DNA of 64,000 nt from contig NZ_BEVZ01000003.1 of NCBI RefSeq assembly GCF_003112515.1, positions 248,001-312,000 of the forward strand, in the 5' to 3' direction. The notes beneath the pieces are model-generated. The model saw only the letters and a list, made by a program, of their open reading frames with translations. It had not been told where the DNA came from and made no database searches. A program made the translations under genes and the position numbers. Shown here in pieces: positions 42,493 to 51,672 of the stretch; within the stretch, counting starts at the first letter, position 1; each line of letters starts with the position of its first letter. The DNA comes from Streptomyces fragilis (lineage in GTDB: Bacteria; Actinomycetota; Actinomycetes; Streptomycetales; Streptomycetaceae).

Positions 42493-43662
42493 TCAGCGCT
42501 CCGCGGAAGGCCACACCGCGGGGTCCGGGACGAACCGCACGGCGAGCACGCCCTCGCGCAGCGCCGCCCCGGTCACCGCGCAGCGGCGCAACGCCGGGGG
42601 CAGGGGGAGGGCCCGGCGGAAGCGGCCCGCGGCGAGCAGCAGCTCGTCGCCCCGGCGGACCAGCTCCAGCTCCTCGCGGACCGCGCCGGGCAGCGGGATC
42701 CGCCAGACCAGGGAGCCGTCCTCGGCGCTCCGGTCCTCCACCGGCCGCTCGACGGAGCACGACCCGGCCGCCCCGGCGGCGGACGCCGCGGTGACGGCGG
42801 CGCCCGGCACGCCGAGGGCGGTCAGGTCGTCGGCGCCGCGCGGCTCGCGGCCCAGGTGCGGGACGGCGTGGACGGGCAGGCCCGCCGCGGTCCACTCGTC
42901 GAGGGCCTTGCGCTGCTGGGCGGCCAGCACGGTCAGCCAGGTGTCGGGGCTCGCGTCGGGCACCACCCGGGTGGCCAGCAGCGCCCCGGGGCGCAGGCCG
43001 TACAGGGCGAGGCCGAGCACGGCGGCGCGCACCGCCTCGACGGCGGACGGTCCGGGTTCGGCGGTCAGCCGCACCTCGGCCCGCCCCAGCAGGTCCTCGA
43101 CCTGCGCGAGCTGCTCGTCCCAGCGGGCGGCGGACTCGTACAGCCGCTCCGACGGCATGGGCACCCCGGCCAGCCGGCCCAGCAGCGGCCGCAGCGCACG
43201 GGCCGCCTGCCGCTCCTGCGGGAGCAGCCGGCGCAGGTAGCGGCGCAGCTCGCCGGGCAGCGCGAGCAGGGCGAGGGCCTCGGGGGCGGCGGGGAGGTCG
43301 ACGACCAGCAGGTCGTGGGCGCCGGAGCGGGCCGCCTCGCGCACGGCCGCCAGGACGGCGAGCTCGCGGGCGCCGGGCAGCGGGGTGATCTCGTCGCGCT
43401 CCAGCGGGCGCGCGCCGAGCAGGTCCAGGGCGGCCCCGCCCTGCTCCTGGAGGGCGGTGAGCACGTCCCGGAACCCCTCGGCGGAGTCGGTCAGGCGCAC
43501 GGCGAGGCCGGGGACGCCGCCGGGCACCAGCCCCGCGGGCAGGGCGTCGTCGCAGGTCAGCAGGAGGGTGCGGGCGCCCTCGCGGGCGGCGCGCAGGGCG
43601 GTGGCGGCGGCCACCGTGGTCCGGCCGGATCCGCCGGGACCGGTGATCAGCAAGATCCGCAT
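42493..43662 (-). CDS. ArsA/Get3-like P-loop ATPase
   Basis: A 389-residue soluble ATPase. The deviant Walker A GPGGSGRTTVAAAT, a Walker B-like LLVVDLPAAPE at about 114-124, and the late LATRVVPDASPDTW-type segment match the ArsA/Get3 branch. The residue usually Lys in GKT is Arg-Thr here (GSGRTT). A C-terminal HSP20-like domain (IPLPGAVREELELVRRGDEL) is also typical of the actinobacterial homologues. The cargo is unknown. It is followed at 20 bases upstream in the transcript by the SRPBCC gene, so they are probably cotranscribed. Confidence 0.86.
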   Translation of the reverse strand: MRILLITGPGGSGRTTVAAATALRAAREGARTLLLTCDDALPAGLVPGGVPGLAVRLTDSAEGFRDVLTALQEQGGAALDLLGARPLERDEITPLPGARELAVLAAVREAARSGAHDLLVVDLPAAPEALALLALPGELRRYLRRLLPQERQAARALRPLLGRLAGVPMPSERLYESAARWDEQLAQVEDLLGRAEVRLTAEPGPSAVEAVRAAVLGLALYGLRPGALLATRVVPDASPDTWLTVLAAQQRKALDEWTAAGLPVHAVPHLGREPRGADDLTALGVPGAAVTAASAAGAAGSCSVERPVEDRSAEDGSLVWRIPLPGAVREELELVRRGDELLLAAGRFRRALPLPPALRRCAVTGAALREGVLAVRFVPDPAVWPSAER

Positions 43663-43681
43663 GAGCGGGGGAGACCCGGTC

Positions 43682-44125
43682 CTAGGCCGCCTTCGACTCG
43701 ACGCGCTTCTTCAGGCCGGCCAGCGCCCGGTCGATGATGACCTTCTCGGCCTTGCGCTTGATCATGCCCAGCATGGGGATCTTGACGTCCACGGTGAGGG
43801 TGTAGGTGACCTCGGTGGAGCCGTCGCCCAGGTCGCGCAGGGCGTAGGTGCCGTCCAGGGAGCGGAGCATCTGCGACTTCACCAGGGTCCAGGACACCTC
43901 GTCGGCGCCCTTCCAGGTGTAGGCCAGCGTCTGGTCGTCCTTGATCGCACCGGCGTCCATCACCAGCCTGACCTGCTCCGCGCGGCCCTGGGCGTCGGTC
44001 GCGACGACCTCGGCCTCCTTCACCTCACCGGTCCACTCGGGGTAGCGGGCGAAGTCGGCGATCACCTCCATCACAGCGGCCGGTGCGGCCCCGATGGTGA
44101 TGTTCGAGCTGGTGTGTTCCGCCAT
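43682..44125 (-). CDS. SRPBCC-superfamily polyketide cyclase/START-like protein
   Basis: A 147-residue helix-grip protein with SNITIGAAPAAVMEVIADFA, YPEWTGEVKEAEV and a hydrophobic ligand cavity pattern, of the Polyketide_cyc2/CoxG type. It is probably a binding or cyclase-like protein; no catalytic residues can be assigned. It is immediately upstream of the ArsA-like ATPase gene (20 bases) in the same transcription direction. Confidence 0.88.
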   Translation of the reverse strand: MAEHTSSNITIGAAPAAVMEVIADFARYPEWTGEVKEAEVVATDAQGRAEQVRLVMDAGAIKDDQTLAYTWKGADEVSWTLVKSQMLRSLDGTYALRDLGDGSTEVTYTLTVDVKIPMLGMIKRKAEKVIIDRALAGLKKRVESKAA

Positions 44126-44218
44126 CGCCGTAGCTCCTCCAGGTCCGGCCGGGCAGGTCTGCGGATGCAGGCTACCGCGCGCGGGCCAACGGGCCCGAGC
44201 CGCGTCGGGGCGGGCGGC

Positions 44219-45052
44219 TCAGAACTCCAGCGCCCACGGCCGGCCGGTGCTCGCGAAGTGACCGACGTTCACGCACTCCGTGGACCCGACGCGCATCCGC
44301 TGCCGCAGCGGCTGGTGGACGTGACCGAAGAGCGAGTAGCGCGGCCGTGTGCGGCGGATCACGTCCAGCAGGGCGCGGCTGCCGCGCTCGAAGCGCCGGG
44401 CCACCGTGTCGTAGACCAGGTCGGGGACCTCCGGCGGGATGTGCGTGCACAGCACGTCCACCTCGCCGAGCGCGGCCAGCTTGGCCTCGTACTCCTCGTC
44501 GTCGATCTCGAACGGGGTCCTCATCGGGGTGCGCAGGCCGCCGCCGACGAAGCCGAAGGTCCAGCCGCCGATCTCCACCCGCTGCCCGTCCAGGACGGTG
44601 GTGCCCTCCCGGGCGTACTCCGGCCACAGACCGGGGACGTCGACGTTGCCGTAGGTGGCGTACGTCGGGGCGGGCATGGCCGCGAACAGCTCGGCGTACT
44701 GCCGGCGGACCGCCCGCTCGATCAGCACCGACCGGTCCTCGTCCTGCGCCGCCCACAGTCCGGCCTGGAACTCGCGCGCCTCCTCGAAGCGGCGGGCGGT
44801 GCGCAGCGCGACGATGTGCTCGGCGTTCTCGCGGCCGAAGAGGTCGCCGAAGATCCCGCGGGAGTGGTCGGCGTAGTCCAGGAAGAGGATCAGGTCGCCG
44901 AGGCAGATCAGCGCGTCGGCGCCGTCCTTCGCCCTCGCCAGGTCACGGGTGTTGCCGTGCACGTCGCTCACCACGTGGACGCGGGTGGCGCGGGTGCTGC
45001 CGGTGCCGGCGCCGGGGCGTCGGACCCGGTCGCCGAGGGGTGTCGCTGCCAT
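44219..45052 (-). CDS. Calcineurin-like metallophosphoesterase
   Basis: A 277-residue dimetal phosphoesterase. All core motifs are visible: VVSDVHGN (Asp-x-His), CLGDLILFLD, the GNVD motif after TYATY, LCTHIPPE, and FGHVHQP. No signal peptide. The sequence resembles YfcE/cyclic-nucleotide or nucleotidase-like relatives, but the substrate cannot be set. ATG 45052 removes Cys/Thr-rich upstream translation. It is divergent from the acyl-CoA ligase across 306 bases. Confidence 0.9.
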   Translation of the reverse strand: MAATPLGDRVRRPGAGTGSTRATRVHVVSDVHGNTRDLARAKDGADALICLGDLILFLDYADHSRGIFGDLFGRENAEHIVALRTARRFEEAREFQAGLWAAQDEDRSVLIERAVRRQYAELFAAMPAPTYATYGNVDVPGLWPEYAREGTTVLDGQRVEIGGWTFGFVGGGLRTPMRTPFEIDDEEYEAKLAALGEVDVLCTHIPPEVPDLVYDTVARRFERGSRALLDVIRRTRPRYSLFGHVHQPLRQRMRVGSTECVNVGHFASTGRPWALEF

Positions 45053-45358
45053 GCCGACGAAGCCTAGGCGTGTGGTGCAACCGTGAACAGAGGCGGTCGG
45101 ACCTGCGGTTACTCTGGCACCTCGAGAATGGCGTGGACTACTGTGCGCAACGGAACACCAGTCGTGTGACGCGGCGAACATCGGAGCCGGACGCTCTTTC
45201 GGAGCGAACATACCCAGGAGTAACGTCCGGTCGGTCCCGTAGTGCCAGGTCCAGGGGCGGACCATGTCCGTACCCTTTCCGGCACGCGCCCCAGCCATGG
45301 ACCGCACCGTCGCACTCACACAACGTCGTGGCGTCGGCGCCAATGAGGAGCAGCAGTC
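45053..45358. other. Divergent intergenic region before the acyl-CoA ligase
   Basis: 306 bases without a convincing gene; short ORFs in it lack coding bias. It contains one promoter-like pair (listed separately) and a good ribosome site (GAGGAG) for the TTG start. GGAGCGAACAT and its surroundings look relaxed in base composition, but no inverted repeat was found. Confidence 0.5.
45115..45144 (+). promoter_or_regulatory. Candidate promoter of the acyl-CoA ligase gene
   Basis: TGGCAC (45115-45120) and TACTGT (45139-45144) are 18 bases apart. This would leave a long leader of roughly 205 bases before the TTG start. Confidence 0.33.
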
Positions 45359-47158
45359 TTGCGCGAGTTCAGCCTTCCGGCTCTCTACGAAGTCCCCGCG
45401 GACGGCAACCTGACCGATCTGGTCCGCAGAAACGCCGCGCAGCACCCCGGCACCGCGGTGATCGCCCGCAAGGACGACGCCGGAGCCTGGCAGGACGTCA
45501 CGGCCGAGCGGTTCCTCGCCGAGGTGAACACCGCGGCCAAGGGCCTCATCGGGGCGGGCGTGCAGCCCGGCGACCGGGTGGCGCTGATCTCCCGCACCCG
45601 CTACGAGTGGACGCTGCTGGACTTCGCGATCTGGAGCGCGGGCGCGGTCACCGTGCCGGTCTACGAGACCAGCTCCCCCGAGCAGATCCAGTGGATACTC
45701 GGCGACTCCGGCGCCACCGCCGTCGTGGTGGAGACGCCGCTGCACGAGGCGAGCGTGGAGCAGGTCCGCGGGGCCCTCCCGGCGCTCAAGCACGTCTGGC
45801 AGCTCGACGACGGCGCCGTCGAGGAGCTCGGCCGGCTCGGCCAGGACGTGTCCGAGGACACCCTCGAGGAGCGCGCCCGCTCCGCCAAGGCCGACGACCC
45901 GGCGACCATCGTCTACACCTCCGGCACCACCGGCCGCCCCAAGGGCTGCGTGCTCACGCACCGCAACTGGTTCGCGGAGGCCGGCAACGCCGTCGAGCGC
46001 CTCGGCCCGCTGTTCGACACCGGCCGCTGCTCCGTGCTGCTGTTCCTCCCGCTCGCCCACGTCTTCGGCCGGCTGGTCGAGGTCGCGGCGATGCTCGCGC
46101 CGATCCGCCTGGGCCTGGTCCCCGACATCAAGAACCTCACCGACGAGCTGGCCTCGTTCCGCCCGACGCTGATACTCGGCGTCCCGCGGGTCTTCGAGAA
46201 GGTCTACAACTCGGCCCGCGCCAAGGCGCAGGCCGACGGCAAGGGCAAGATCTTCGACAAGGCCGCGGCCACCGCCATCGCCTACAGCCGCGCCCTGGAC
46301 GACCCGTCGGGCCCGTCCTTCGGCCTGCGCGTCAAGTACAAGGTCTTCGACAAGCTCGTCTACTCCAAGCTGCGCGCGGTCCTCGGCGGCCGCGGCGAGT
46401 ACGCGGTCTCCGGCGGCGCGCCGCTCGGCGAGCGGCTCGGCCACTTCTTCCGCGGCATCGGCTTCACCATCCTCGAGGGCTACGGCCTCACCGAGTCCGC
46501 CGCGGCGACCGCCTTCAACCCGTGGGACAAGCAGAAGATCGGCACGGTCGGTCAGCCGCTGCCGGGCTCGGTCGTCCGCATCGCCGACGACGGCGAGGTG
46601 CTGCTGCACGGCGAGCACATCTTCAGCGGCTACTGGAACAACGAGGCGGCCACCGCGGAGGCGCTGGAGGACGGCTGGTTCCACACCGGCGACCTCGGCA
46701 CCCTCGACGAGGACGGCTACCTGCGGATCACCGGCCGGAAGAAGGAGATCATCGTCACGGCCGGCGGCAAGAACGTCGCCCCCGCGGTGATCGAGGACCG
46801 GATCCGGGCGAACGCGCTGGTCGCCGAGTGCATGGTCGTCGGCGACGGCAAGCCGTTCGTCGCCGCGCTGGTCACGCTGGACGAGGAGTTCCTCGGCCGC
46901 TGGTGCGCCGAGCACGGCAAGCCGGAGGGGACCACCGCGGCCGAGCTGTGCGACGACGCGGACCTGCTGGCGGCGGTCCAGTCGGCGGTCGACGACGGGA
47001 ACGCGGCGGTCTCCAAGGCGGAGTCGGTGCGCAAGTTCCGGGTGCTGCCGGCGCAGTTCTCCGAGGAGTCCGGGCACCTCACGCCGTCGCTCAAGCTGAA
47101 GCGGAACGTCGTCGCGAAGGACTTCGCCGACGAGATCGAGGCGCTCTACCAGCGCTGA
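45359..47158 (+). CDS. Long-chain fatty acid--CoA ligase (AMP-forming)
   Basis: A 599-residue adenylate-forming enzyme. The AMP-binding P-loop motif IVYTSGTTGRPKGCVLTH, the FxLPLAHVF-type LLFLPLAHVFGR, the A5 motif GYGLTESAAATAFNP, the A7/A8 hinge TGDLGTLDEDGYLRITGRKKEII and the C-terminal Lys region are all present. It activates long-chain fatty acids for degradation or lipid synthesis. The start is TTG with GAGGAG eight bases upstream; no ATG or GTG gives a full-length match. Confidence 0.94.
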   Translation: MREFSLPALYEVPADGNLTDLVRRNAAQHPGTAVIARKDDAGAWQDVTAERFLAEVNTAAKGLIGAGVQPGDRVALISRTRYEWTLLDFAIWSAGAVTVPVYETSSPEQIQWILGDSGATAVVVETPLHEASVEQVRGALPALKHVWQLDDGAVEELGRLGQDVSEDTLEERARSAKADDPATIVYTSGTTGRPKGCVLTHRNWFAEAGNAVERLGPLFDTGRCSVLLFLPLAHVFGRLVEVAAMLAPIRLGLVPDIKNLTDELASFRPTLILGVPRVFEKVYNSARAKAQADGKGKIFDKAAATAIAYSRALDDPSGPSFGLRVKYKVFDKLVYSKLRAVLGGRGEYAVSGGAPLGERLGHFFRGIGFTILEGYGLTESAAATAFNPWDKQKIGTVGQPLPGSVVRIADDGEVLLHGEHIFSGYWNNEAATAEALEDGWFHTGDLGTLDEDGYLRITGRKKEIIVTAGGKNVAPAVIEDRIRANALVAECMVVGDGKPFVAALVTLDEEFLGRWCAEHGKPEGTTAAELCDDADLLAAVQSAVDDGNAAVSKAESVRKFRVLPAQFSEESGHLTPSLKLKRNVVAKDFADEIEALYQR

Positions 47159-47180
47159 CGCCCACGCGTACTACGCCTAC

Positions 47181-47209
47181 GGGGCCCGGGTCCAGGTGAC
47201 CCGGGCCCC
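47181..47209. terminator. Terminator hairpin after the acyl-CoA ligase
   Basis: A perfect 11-bp stem (GGGGCCCGGGT and its complement) with a 7-base loop, 22 bases past the stop and between convergent genes. Confidence 0.82.
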
Positions 47210-47248
47210 GTCGCGTCAGGTCCCGTACGCCCGGGGCACAGGCACAGG

Positions 47249-47872
47249 TCAGACGACGGCGCCGCGGCCGGGGTCGTCGTCGTCGGCGTCGGGGTCCATG
47301 CGCATGACCAGGGCCACCGCGCCGCCGAGGAAGCCGCCGACGCACAGCGTCGTGAGCCACCAGGACATGTGCCACCCCAGCAGCACCGCGAGCAGCAGCA
47401 GCACCGGCCCGCCGATCACGCCGAGCCAGGCGAACCTGGCCGTCGCGTCCGCCTCCGGAAGCGGCGGCGGCTCCGGCGGGACGAAGTGGTCCTCCTCCGC
47501 CGGCTCCGCGAGCTCGAAGTCCCGCGGACCGGCCGGCGGCGCCGTCGCCGTGGCCCCCGCGCCCACGCCGGGCGCGAACGTCACGGACCCGCCCAGCGGC
47601 CGCGGCTCGGAGTCCGGCTCCGGCTCGGCCCCCGCCTCACCCTCCGCGGCGGCGGTGGCGGCACCGGTGCCGGCGAGCCCCGCGTCCCCGCCCTCGTCCG
47701 GTTCCGGCAGCGCCAGGTCCCGCACGGGGCGGTACGGTCTCACCCCCGGCGGGTCCGGCGGCTCCTCGCCGTAGGAGGCGACGATCGCCTCCCAGGCGGC
47801 CTTCTCGTCGAACGCGGGAAGGTCGGGGTCCTGCTCCTGGTCCGGGTCCCGCCCGGCGCCGTCCTCAGCCAA
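47249..47872 (-). CDS. Acidic membrane protein of unknown function
   Basis: A 207-residue protein. About 140 N-terminal residues are Glu/Pro/Ala rich and acidic, probably disordered and cytoplasmic; two adjacent helices follow (FAWLGVIGGPVLLLLAVLLGW and TLCVGGFLGGAVALVMRM), ending in an Asp-rich tail. I do not recognise a family, but the layout is common in Streptomyces. It overlaps the esterase stop by eight bases and is probably translated from the same mRNA. Confidence 0.78.
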   Translation of the reverse strand: MAEDGAGRDPDQEQDPDLPAFDEKAAWEAIVASYGEEPPDPPGVRPYRPVRDLALPEPDEGGDAGLAGTGAATAAAEGEAGAEPEPDSEPRPLGGSVTFAPGVGAGATATAPPAGPRDFELAEPAEEDHFVPPEPPPLPEADATARFAWLGVIGGPVLLLLAVLLGWHMSWWLTTLCVGGFLGGAVALVMRMDPDADDDDPGRGAVV

Positions 47873-48671
47873 CGGGGGCCGTCCCTTCCCGGTCGCCCGG
47901 ATCGCCGGGCCCCGCGCCCCGCGCCCCGGAAGCCAGTCGCTCCACGAACGCCGCGCTCCGCTCGAAGATCCGCTCGGCGTCGTTGTCCAGCGTCGCCACG
48001 TGGTAGCTGTCCTCCAGCACGACCTCCGTGGTGTCCACCGAGGAGACCCGCGCGAGGATCCGCGCCGAGTCCGCCGGAGAGACCACGTGGTCGACCGCGC
48101 TGTGCAGCAGCAGGAGCGGCTGCGTCACCTGCGGCAGCTCGCCGTCCAGCATCCGCAGGAACACCGCCAGCGAGTACGCGGCGTGCAGCGGCACCTTGGC
48201 GTAGCCGGTCTCCAGCACGCCCTGCTTCTTGATGTCGCTGGTCAGCCCCTTGGTGGCCGGCACCAGGTGGCGCACCACCGGCAGCACCCGGGCGGCCGCC
48301 CCGTGCACCTTGTTCACCGGGTTGACCAGCACCAGCCCGCTCACCGCGTCGCCGTGCTTCGCGGCCAGCCGCAGGGCGAGCGCTCCGCCCATCGACAGGC
48401 CGCACACGAAGACCTTCTCGCAGCGCGCGGTGAGCTCCCGCAGCGCGCGGTCGACCTCCGCGTACCAGTCCTGCCAGCCGGTGACCTGCATGTCCTCCCA
48501 CCGCGTGCCGTGTCCCGGCAGCAGCGGCAGGGACACGGTCAGGCCGCGCCCGGCGAGGTACTCCGCCCAGGGACGCATGGACTGCGGCGAACCGGTGAAG
48601 CCGTGACAGAGCAGCACGCCGATCTCCCCGCCGTCGTGGCGGAACGGCTCGGCTCCGGGAAGGACCGGCAC
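47865..48671 (-). CDS. Alpha/beta-hydrolase, carboxylesterase or monoacylglycerol lipase type
   Basis: A 268-residue serine hydrolase resembling Est30/monoacylglycerol lipase. The nucleophile elbow is VCGLSMGGALAL (Ser), the oxyanion region LLCHGFTGSPQSM, the acid Asp in LLHSAVDHVV, and the catalytic His in DSYHVATLD. It probably cleaves short- to medium-chain esters. GTG 48671 is preceded by GAGGAG at seven bases. A PlsC-type acyltransferase gene lies divergently 165 bases away, consistent with lipid turnover. Confidence 0.9.
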   Translation of the reverse strand: MPVLPGAEPFRHDGGEIGVLLCHGFTGSPQSMRPWAEYLAGRGLTVSLPLLPGHGTRWEDMQVTGWQDWYAEVDRALRELTARCEKVFVCGLSMGGALALRLAAKHGDAVSGLVLVNPVNKVHGAAARVLPVVRHLVPATKGLTSDIKKQGVLETGYAKVPLHAAYSLAVFLRMLDGELPQVTQPLLLLHSAVDHVVSPADSARILARVSSVDTTEVVLEDSYHVATLDNDAERIFERSAAFVERLASGARGAGPGDPGDREGTAPVG

Positions 48672-48835
48672 CTTCGGTCTCCTCGTGACTGAGTCGTGCC
48701 TGCGGGTACCCGCACGGCACAGGGGTGGAGTGGGTACTTCACCGTACGCGACCGTGCCTGCACCGGCCAGGGGCGTCGAGCGTTTGCCGCGGCCTCGGGA
48801 TAAGGTTCGGACCCGATGCACAGGAGGGCAGTCGG

Positions 48836-49588
48836 GTGATCTACGAAATAATGAAGGCGATCATCGGGGCACCGGTGAAAGTCGCGTTCAGGCCTTGGGT
48901 CGAGGGCCTGGAGAACGTCCCGGCCGAGGGGCCCGCGATCCTCGCGAGCAACCACCTGTCCTTCTCGGACTCCATCTTCCTGCCCGTGATGCTCGACCGG
49001 AAGGTCACCTTCATCGCCAAGGCGGAGTACTTCACCACCCCCGGCGTCAAGGGACGCCTCACGGCCGCCTTCATGAAGGGCGTCGGCCAGCTCCCGGTGG
49101 ACCGCGAGGGCGGCCGCGGCGCCGGCGAGGCCGCGATCCGCAGCGGCATCAAGGTGATCGAGAACGGCGGCCTCTTCGGCATCTACCCCGAGGGCACCCG
49201 TTCGCCCGACGGCCGCCTGTACCGCGGCAAGCCCGGCGGGCTGGCCCGGGTGGCGCTGGCCACCGGCGCCCCCGTCATCCCGGTCGCGATGATCGACACC
49301 GAGAAGATCCAGCCGCCCGGCCGGGCGATGCCCAAGCTGATGCGCCCGGGCATCCGGATCGGCAAGCCGCTGGACTTCAGCCGCTACCAGGGCATGGACA
49401 ACGACCGGTTCGTGCTGCGCGCCGTGACCGACGAGGTCATGTACGAGCTGATGAAGCTCTCCGGCCAGGAGTACGTCGACATGTACGCCACCGCCGCCAA
49501 GCGGCAGCTGGCGGAGGCCGCCAAGGCCGCGAAGGCGGCCGAGCGCGCGGAGGCAACTGCCGGGGCCAAGGCCTCGGACGGCAGCTGA
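48836..49588 (+). CDS. 1-acyl-sn-glycerol-3-phosphate acyltransferase (PlsC type)
   Basis: A 250-residue acyltransferase for phosphatidic acid synthesis. The HxxxxD-type motif appears as NHLSFSD (Asn-His-x4-Asp), followed by the FxxR-like GQLPVDREGG, the EGTRS motif and VIPVAM. An N-terminal amphipathic helix can anchor it to the membrane. The C-terminal 25 residues are Ala/Lys rich. AGGAGG upstream supports GTG 48836; ATG 48851 is a weaker alternative. It precedes macS. Confidence 0.93.
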   Translation: MIYEIMKAIIGAPVKVAFRPWVEGLENVPAEGPAILASNHLSFSDSIFLPVMLDRKVTFIAKAEYFTTPGVKGRLTAAFMKGVGQLPVDREGGRGAGEAAIRSGIKVIENGGLFGIYPEGTRSPDGRLYRGKPGGLARVALATGAPVIPVAMIDTEKIQPPGRAMPKLMRPGIRIGKPLDFSRYQGMDNDRFVLRAVTDEVMYELMKLSGQEYVDMYATAAKRQLAEAAKAAKAAERAEATAGAKASDGS

Positions 49589-49672
49589 CGGGCCCCCGGC
49601 GCGGCCCGCGCCGGGGACGGGTCGTACGGGGGAGACCGGCCGGGAACGGTGCGGTGGCACGGGGGAGACGAC

Positions 49673-50890
49673 GTGACGGGGGAACCGCGCGGCAGGATGT
49701 CGGTCGAGCAGCCGCTCTGGCAGGCGCTGACCGCCTACCGGGTGCTGACGATGCTCTACGCCGTCGGCCTGTTCGCCTCGGCCTACCACCAGTTCGTGCG
49801 GCCGGGCCTGGCCGTCGGCTACTACGTGGTGCTGGCGGTGTGGACGCTGGCCACCGTGCGCAAGGTCTCCGACGCCCGCAGCTGCACCCGCGCCTTCCTG
49901 GGCGTCGACCTGACCATCGCCGTCGTCGGCATCCTGCTCACCCCGCTCGCCGACTCGGCCTCCCGCATCCACGCCGGCGGCCCCACCCTGCCGTCGATAT
50001 GGACCGCCGGATCGGTGCTGGCCTTCGCGGTCAAGGGCGGCTGGCGGTGGGCGGCCTTCGCCTCCACCCTGGTGGCCGCCGCCAACCTGGTGGAACGCGG
50101 CGCGCCCACCCGCGACACCCTGCACAACGTCATCCTCGTCTGGGTCGCCGCCATCGCCATCGGCTACGTCGTCGAGGTGGCCCGCGCCTCCGAGCGGACA
50201 CTGGCCCGCGCCCTGGAGATCGAGGCCGCCACCCGCGAGCGGGAGCGGCTGGCCCGCGACATCCACGACGGCGTGCTCCAGGTGCTCGCCATGATCCGCA
50301 GACGGGCGGCCGACGGCGTCACCGGCGGCGGGGCGGACACCGTGGAACTGGTGCGGCTGGCCGGCGAGCAGGAGTCCGCGCTGCGCGCCCTGATCTCCCG
50401 CGGACTGCCCGGCCCCCGCGACGCCGTCCCGCGCGCCCTGCCGGCCGGTGGCCCGCGCCGGGACGCGGGCCCGGGCGACGCCGAGGAGGACCCCGACGCC
50501 CCCGTCGACGTGCGCGCCCTGCTGGCAGGGCACGCCACCGGCCCCCGCATCGCCCTGGCCGAGCCCGGCACCCCGGTGGAACTGCCGGCCCGCGTGGCGC
50601 GTGAACTGTCCGCCGCGGTCGGCGCCGCGCTGGACAACGTCCGGGCGCACGCCGGCGAACAGGCGCGGGCCTGGATCCTGCTGGAGGACGAACCCGACCA
50701 GGTGATCGTCACCGTCCGCGACGACGGCCCCGGCATCCCGGCCGGCCGGCTCGACGCCGCCGAACGGGAGGGGAGACTGGGGGTCGCCCAGTCCATCCGC
50801 GGCCGGCTGCGCGACCTGGGCGGCACCGCGGAGCTGTACTCGGTCCCCGGCCAGGGCGCCGAGGTCGAGTTGAGGGTCCCGAAGGCCTGA
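49673..50890 (+). CDS. macS: MacS-family sensor histidine kinase
   Basis: A 405-residue membrane kinase. Residues 1-160 carry about five hydrophobic helices (DUF5931 sensor module), then the HisKA_3 dimerisation helix with phospho-acceptor His198 (LARDIHDGVLQVL), a Pro/Asp-rich linker, and the HATPase_c domain with DNVRAHAG and DDGPGIP. In S. coelicolor the MacRS system affects morphology and antibiotic production. Immediate adjacency of the LuxR-type regulator supports the pairing. GGGGGAG at five bases supports GTG 49673; GTG 49649 is less likely. Confidence 0.92.
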   Translation: MTGEPRGRMSVEQPLWQALTAYRVLTMLYAVGLFASAYHQFVRPGLAVGYYVVLAVWTLATVRKVSDARSCTRAFLGVDLTIAVVGILLTPLADSASRIHAGGPTLPSIWTAGSVLAFAVKGGWRWAAFASTLVAAANLVERGAPTRDTLHNVILVWVAAIAIGYVVEVARASERTLARALEIEAATRERERLARDIHDGVLQVLAMIRRRAADGVTGGGADTVELVRLAGEQESALRALISRGLPGPRDAVPRALPAGGPRRDAGPGDAEEDPDAPVDVRALLAGHATGPRIALAEPGTPVELPARVARELSAAVGAALDNVRAHAGEQARAWILLEDEPDQVIVTVRDDGPGIPAGRLDAAEREGRLGVAQSIRGRLRDLGGTAELYSVPGQGAEVELRVPKA

Positions 50891-50920
50891 CGGCCTGCGC
50901 ACACGAGGAGAGCTGAACCG

Positions 50921-51586
50921 ATGGGGGAGAGCCCGTTGAAGGTGATGGTGGTCGACGACCACCCGATGTGGCGCGACGCGGTCGCCCGGGACCTGGCGGG
51001 CGCCGGGCTCGAGGTGGTGGCCACCGCCGGCGACGGCGAGCAGGCCGTGCGCAGGGCCCGCGCGGTCCGGCCCGACGTGCTGGTGCTCGACCTCAACCTG
51101 CCGCTCAAGCCGGGCGTCGAGGTCTGCCGCGAACTGGTGGGCGCCGACCCCTCGCTGCGGGTGCTGGTGCTCTCGGCCAGCGGCGAGCACGCCGACGTGC
51201 TGGAGGCGGTGAAGTCCGGAGCCACCGGCTACCTGGTCAAGTCCGCGTCCACCGAGGAACTGCTCGACGCGGTCCGCCGCACCGCCGTCGGCGAGGCCGT
51301 CTTCACCCCCGGCCTGGCCGGACTGGTGCTCGGCGAGTTCCGGCGGCTGGCCGCCGGCCCGCCCGAGCCGGCCCCCGCCACGCCCGCGCCCCGGCTCACC
51401 GACCGCGAGACCGAGGTGCTGCGCCTGGTCGCCAAGGGACTGTCGTACAAGCAGATCGCCGAGCGGCTGGTGATCTCCCACCGGACCGTCCAGAACCACG
51501 TCCAGAACACCCTCGGCAAGCTCCAGCTGCACAACCGGGTGGAACTGGTGCGCTACGCCATCGAGACCGGCCTGGACGAGGACTGA
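50921..51586 (+). CDS. macR: MacR response regulator (NarL/LuxR type)
   Basis: A 221-residue response regulator. The receiver has the acidic pair in MVVDDHPMW, phospho-acceptor Asp57 (VLVLDLNLP), the switch Ser and Lys (GYLVKSAS), and the C-terminal LuxR helix-turn-helix LTDRETEVLRLVAKGLSYKQ. It follows macS by 30 bases. The cognate kinase is MacS; targets are genes for differentiation in S. coelicolor, unknown here. Confidence 0.94.
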   Translation: MGESPLKVMVVDDHPMWRDAVARDLAGAGLEVVATAGDGEQAVRRARAVRPDVLVLDLNLPLKPGVEVCRELVGADPSLRVLVLSASGEHADVLEAVKSGATGYLVKSASTEELLDAVRRTAVGEAVFTPGLAGLVLGEFRRLAAGPPEPAPATPAPRLTDRETEVLRLVAKGLSYKQIAERLVISHRTVQNHVQNTLGKLQLHNRVELVRYAIETGLDED

Positions 51587-51659
51587 CCGGCCCGGCCGGG
51601 GCCGATGGGCCCTGGCCGAGAAGGACCCTCGGCCGTTCGCGACCACGGGCGAGGGCTCG

Positions 51660-51665
51660 TAGGGT
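51660..51665 (+). promoter_or_regulatory. Candidate -10 box, leaderless dehydrogenase gene
   Basis: TAGGGT ends exactly 7 bases before ATG 51673 and there is no ribosome site, so the mRNA is probably leaderless. Confidence 0.45.
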
Positions 51666-51672
51666 CGGCTGC

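Noticed and set aside
48539..51646. A 1035-codon antisense ORF across plsC, macS and macR
   Set aside because: It covers three well supported genes on the other strand, has shadow-type composition and crosses their intergenic regions.
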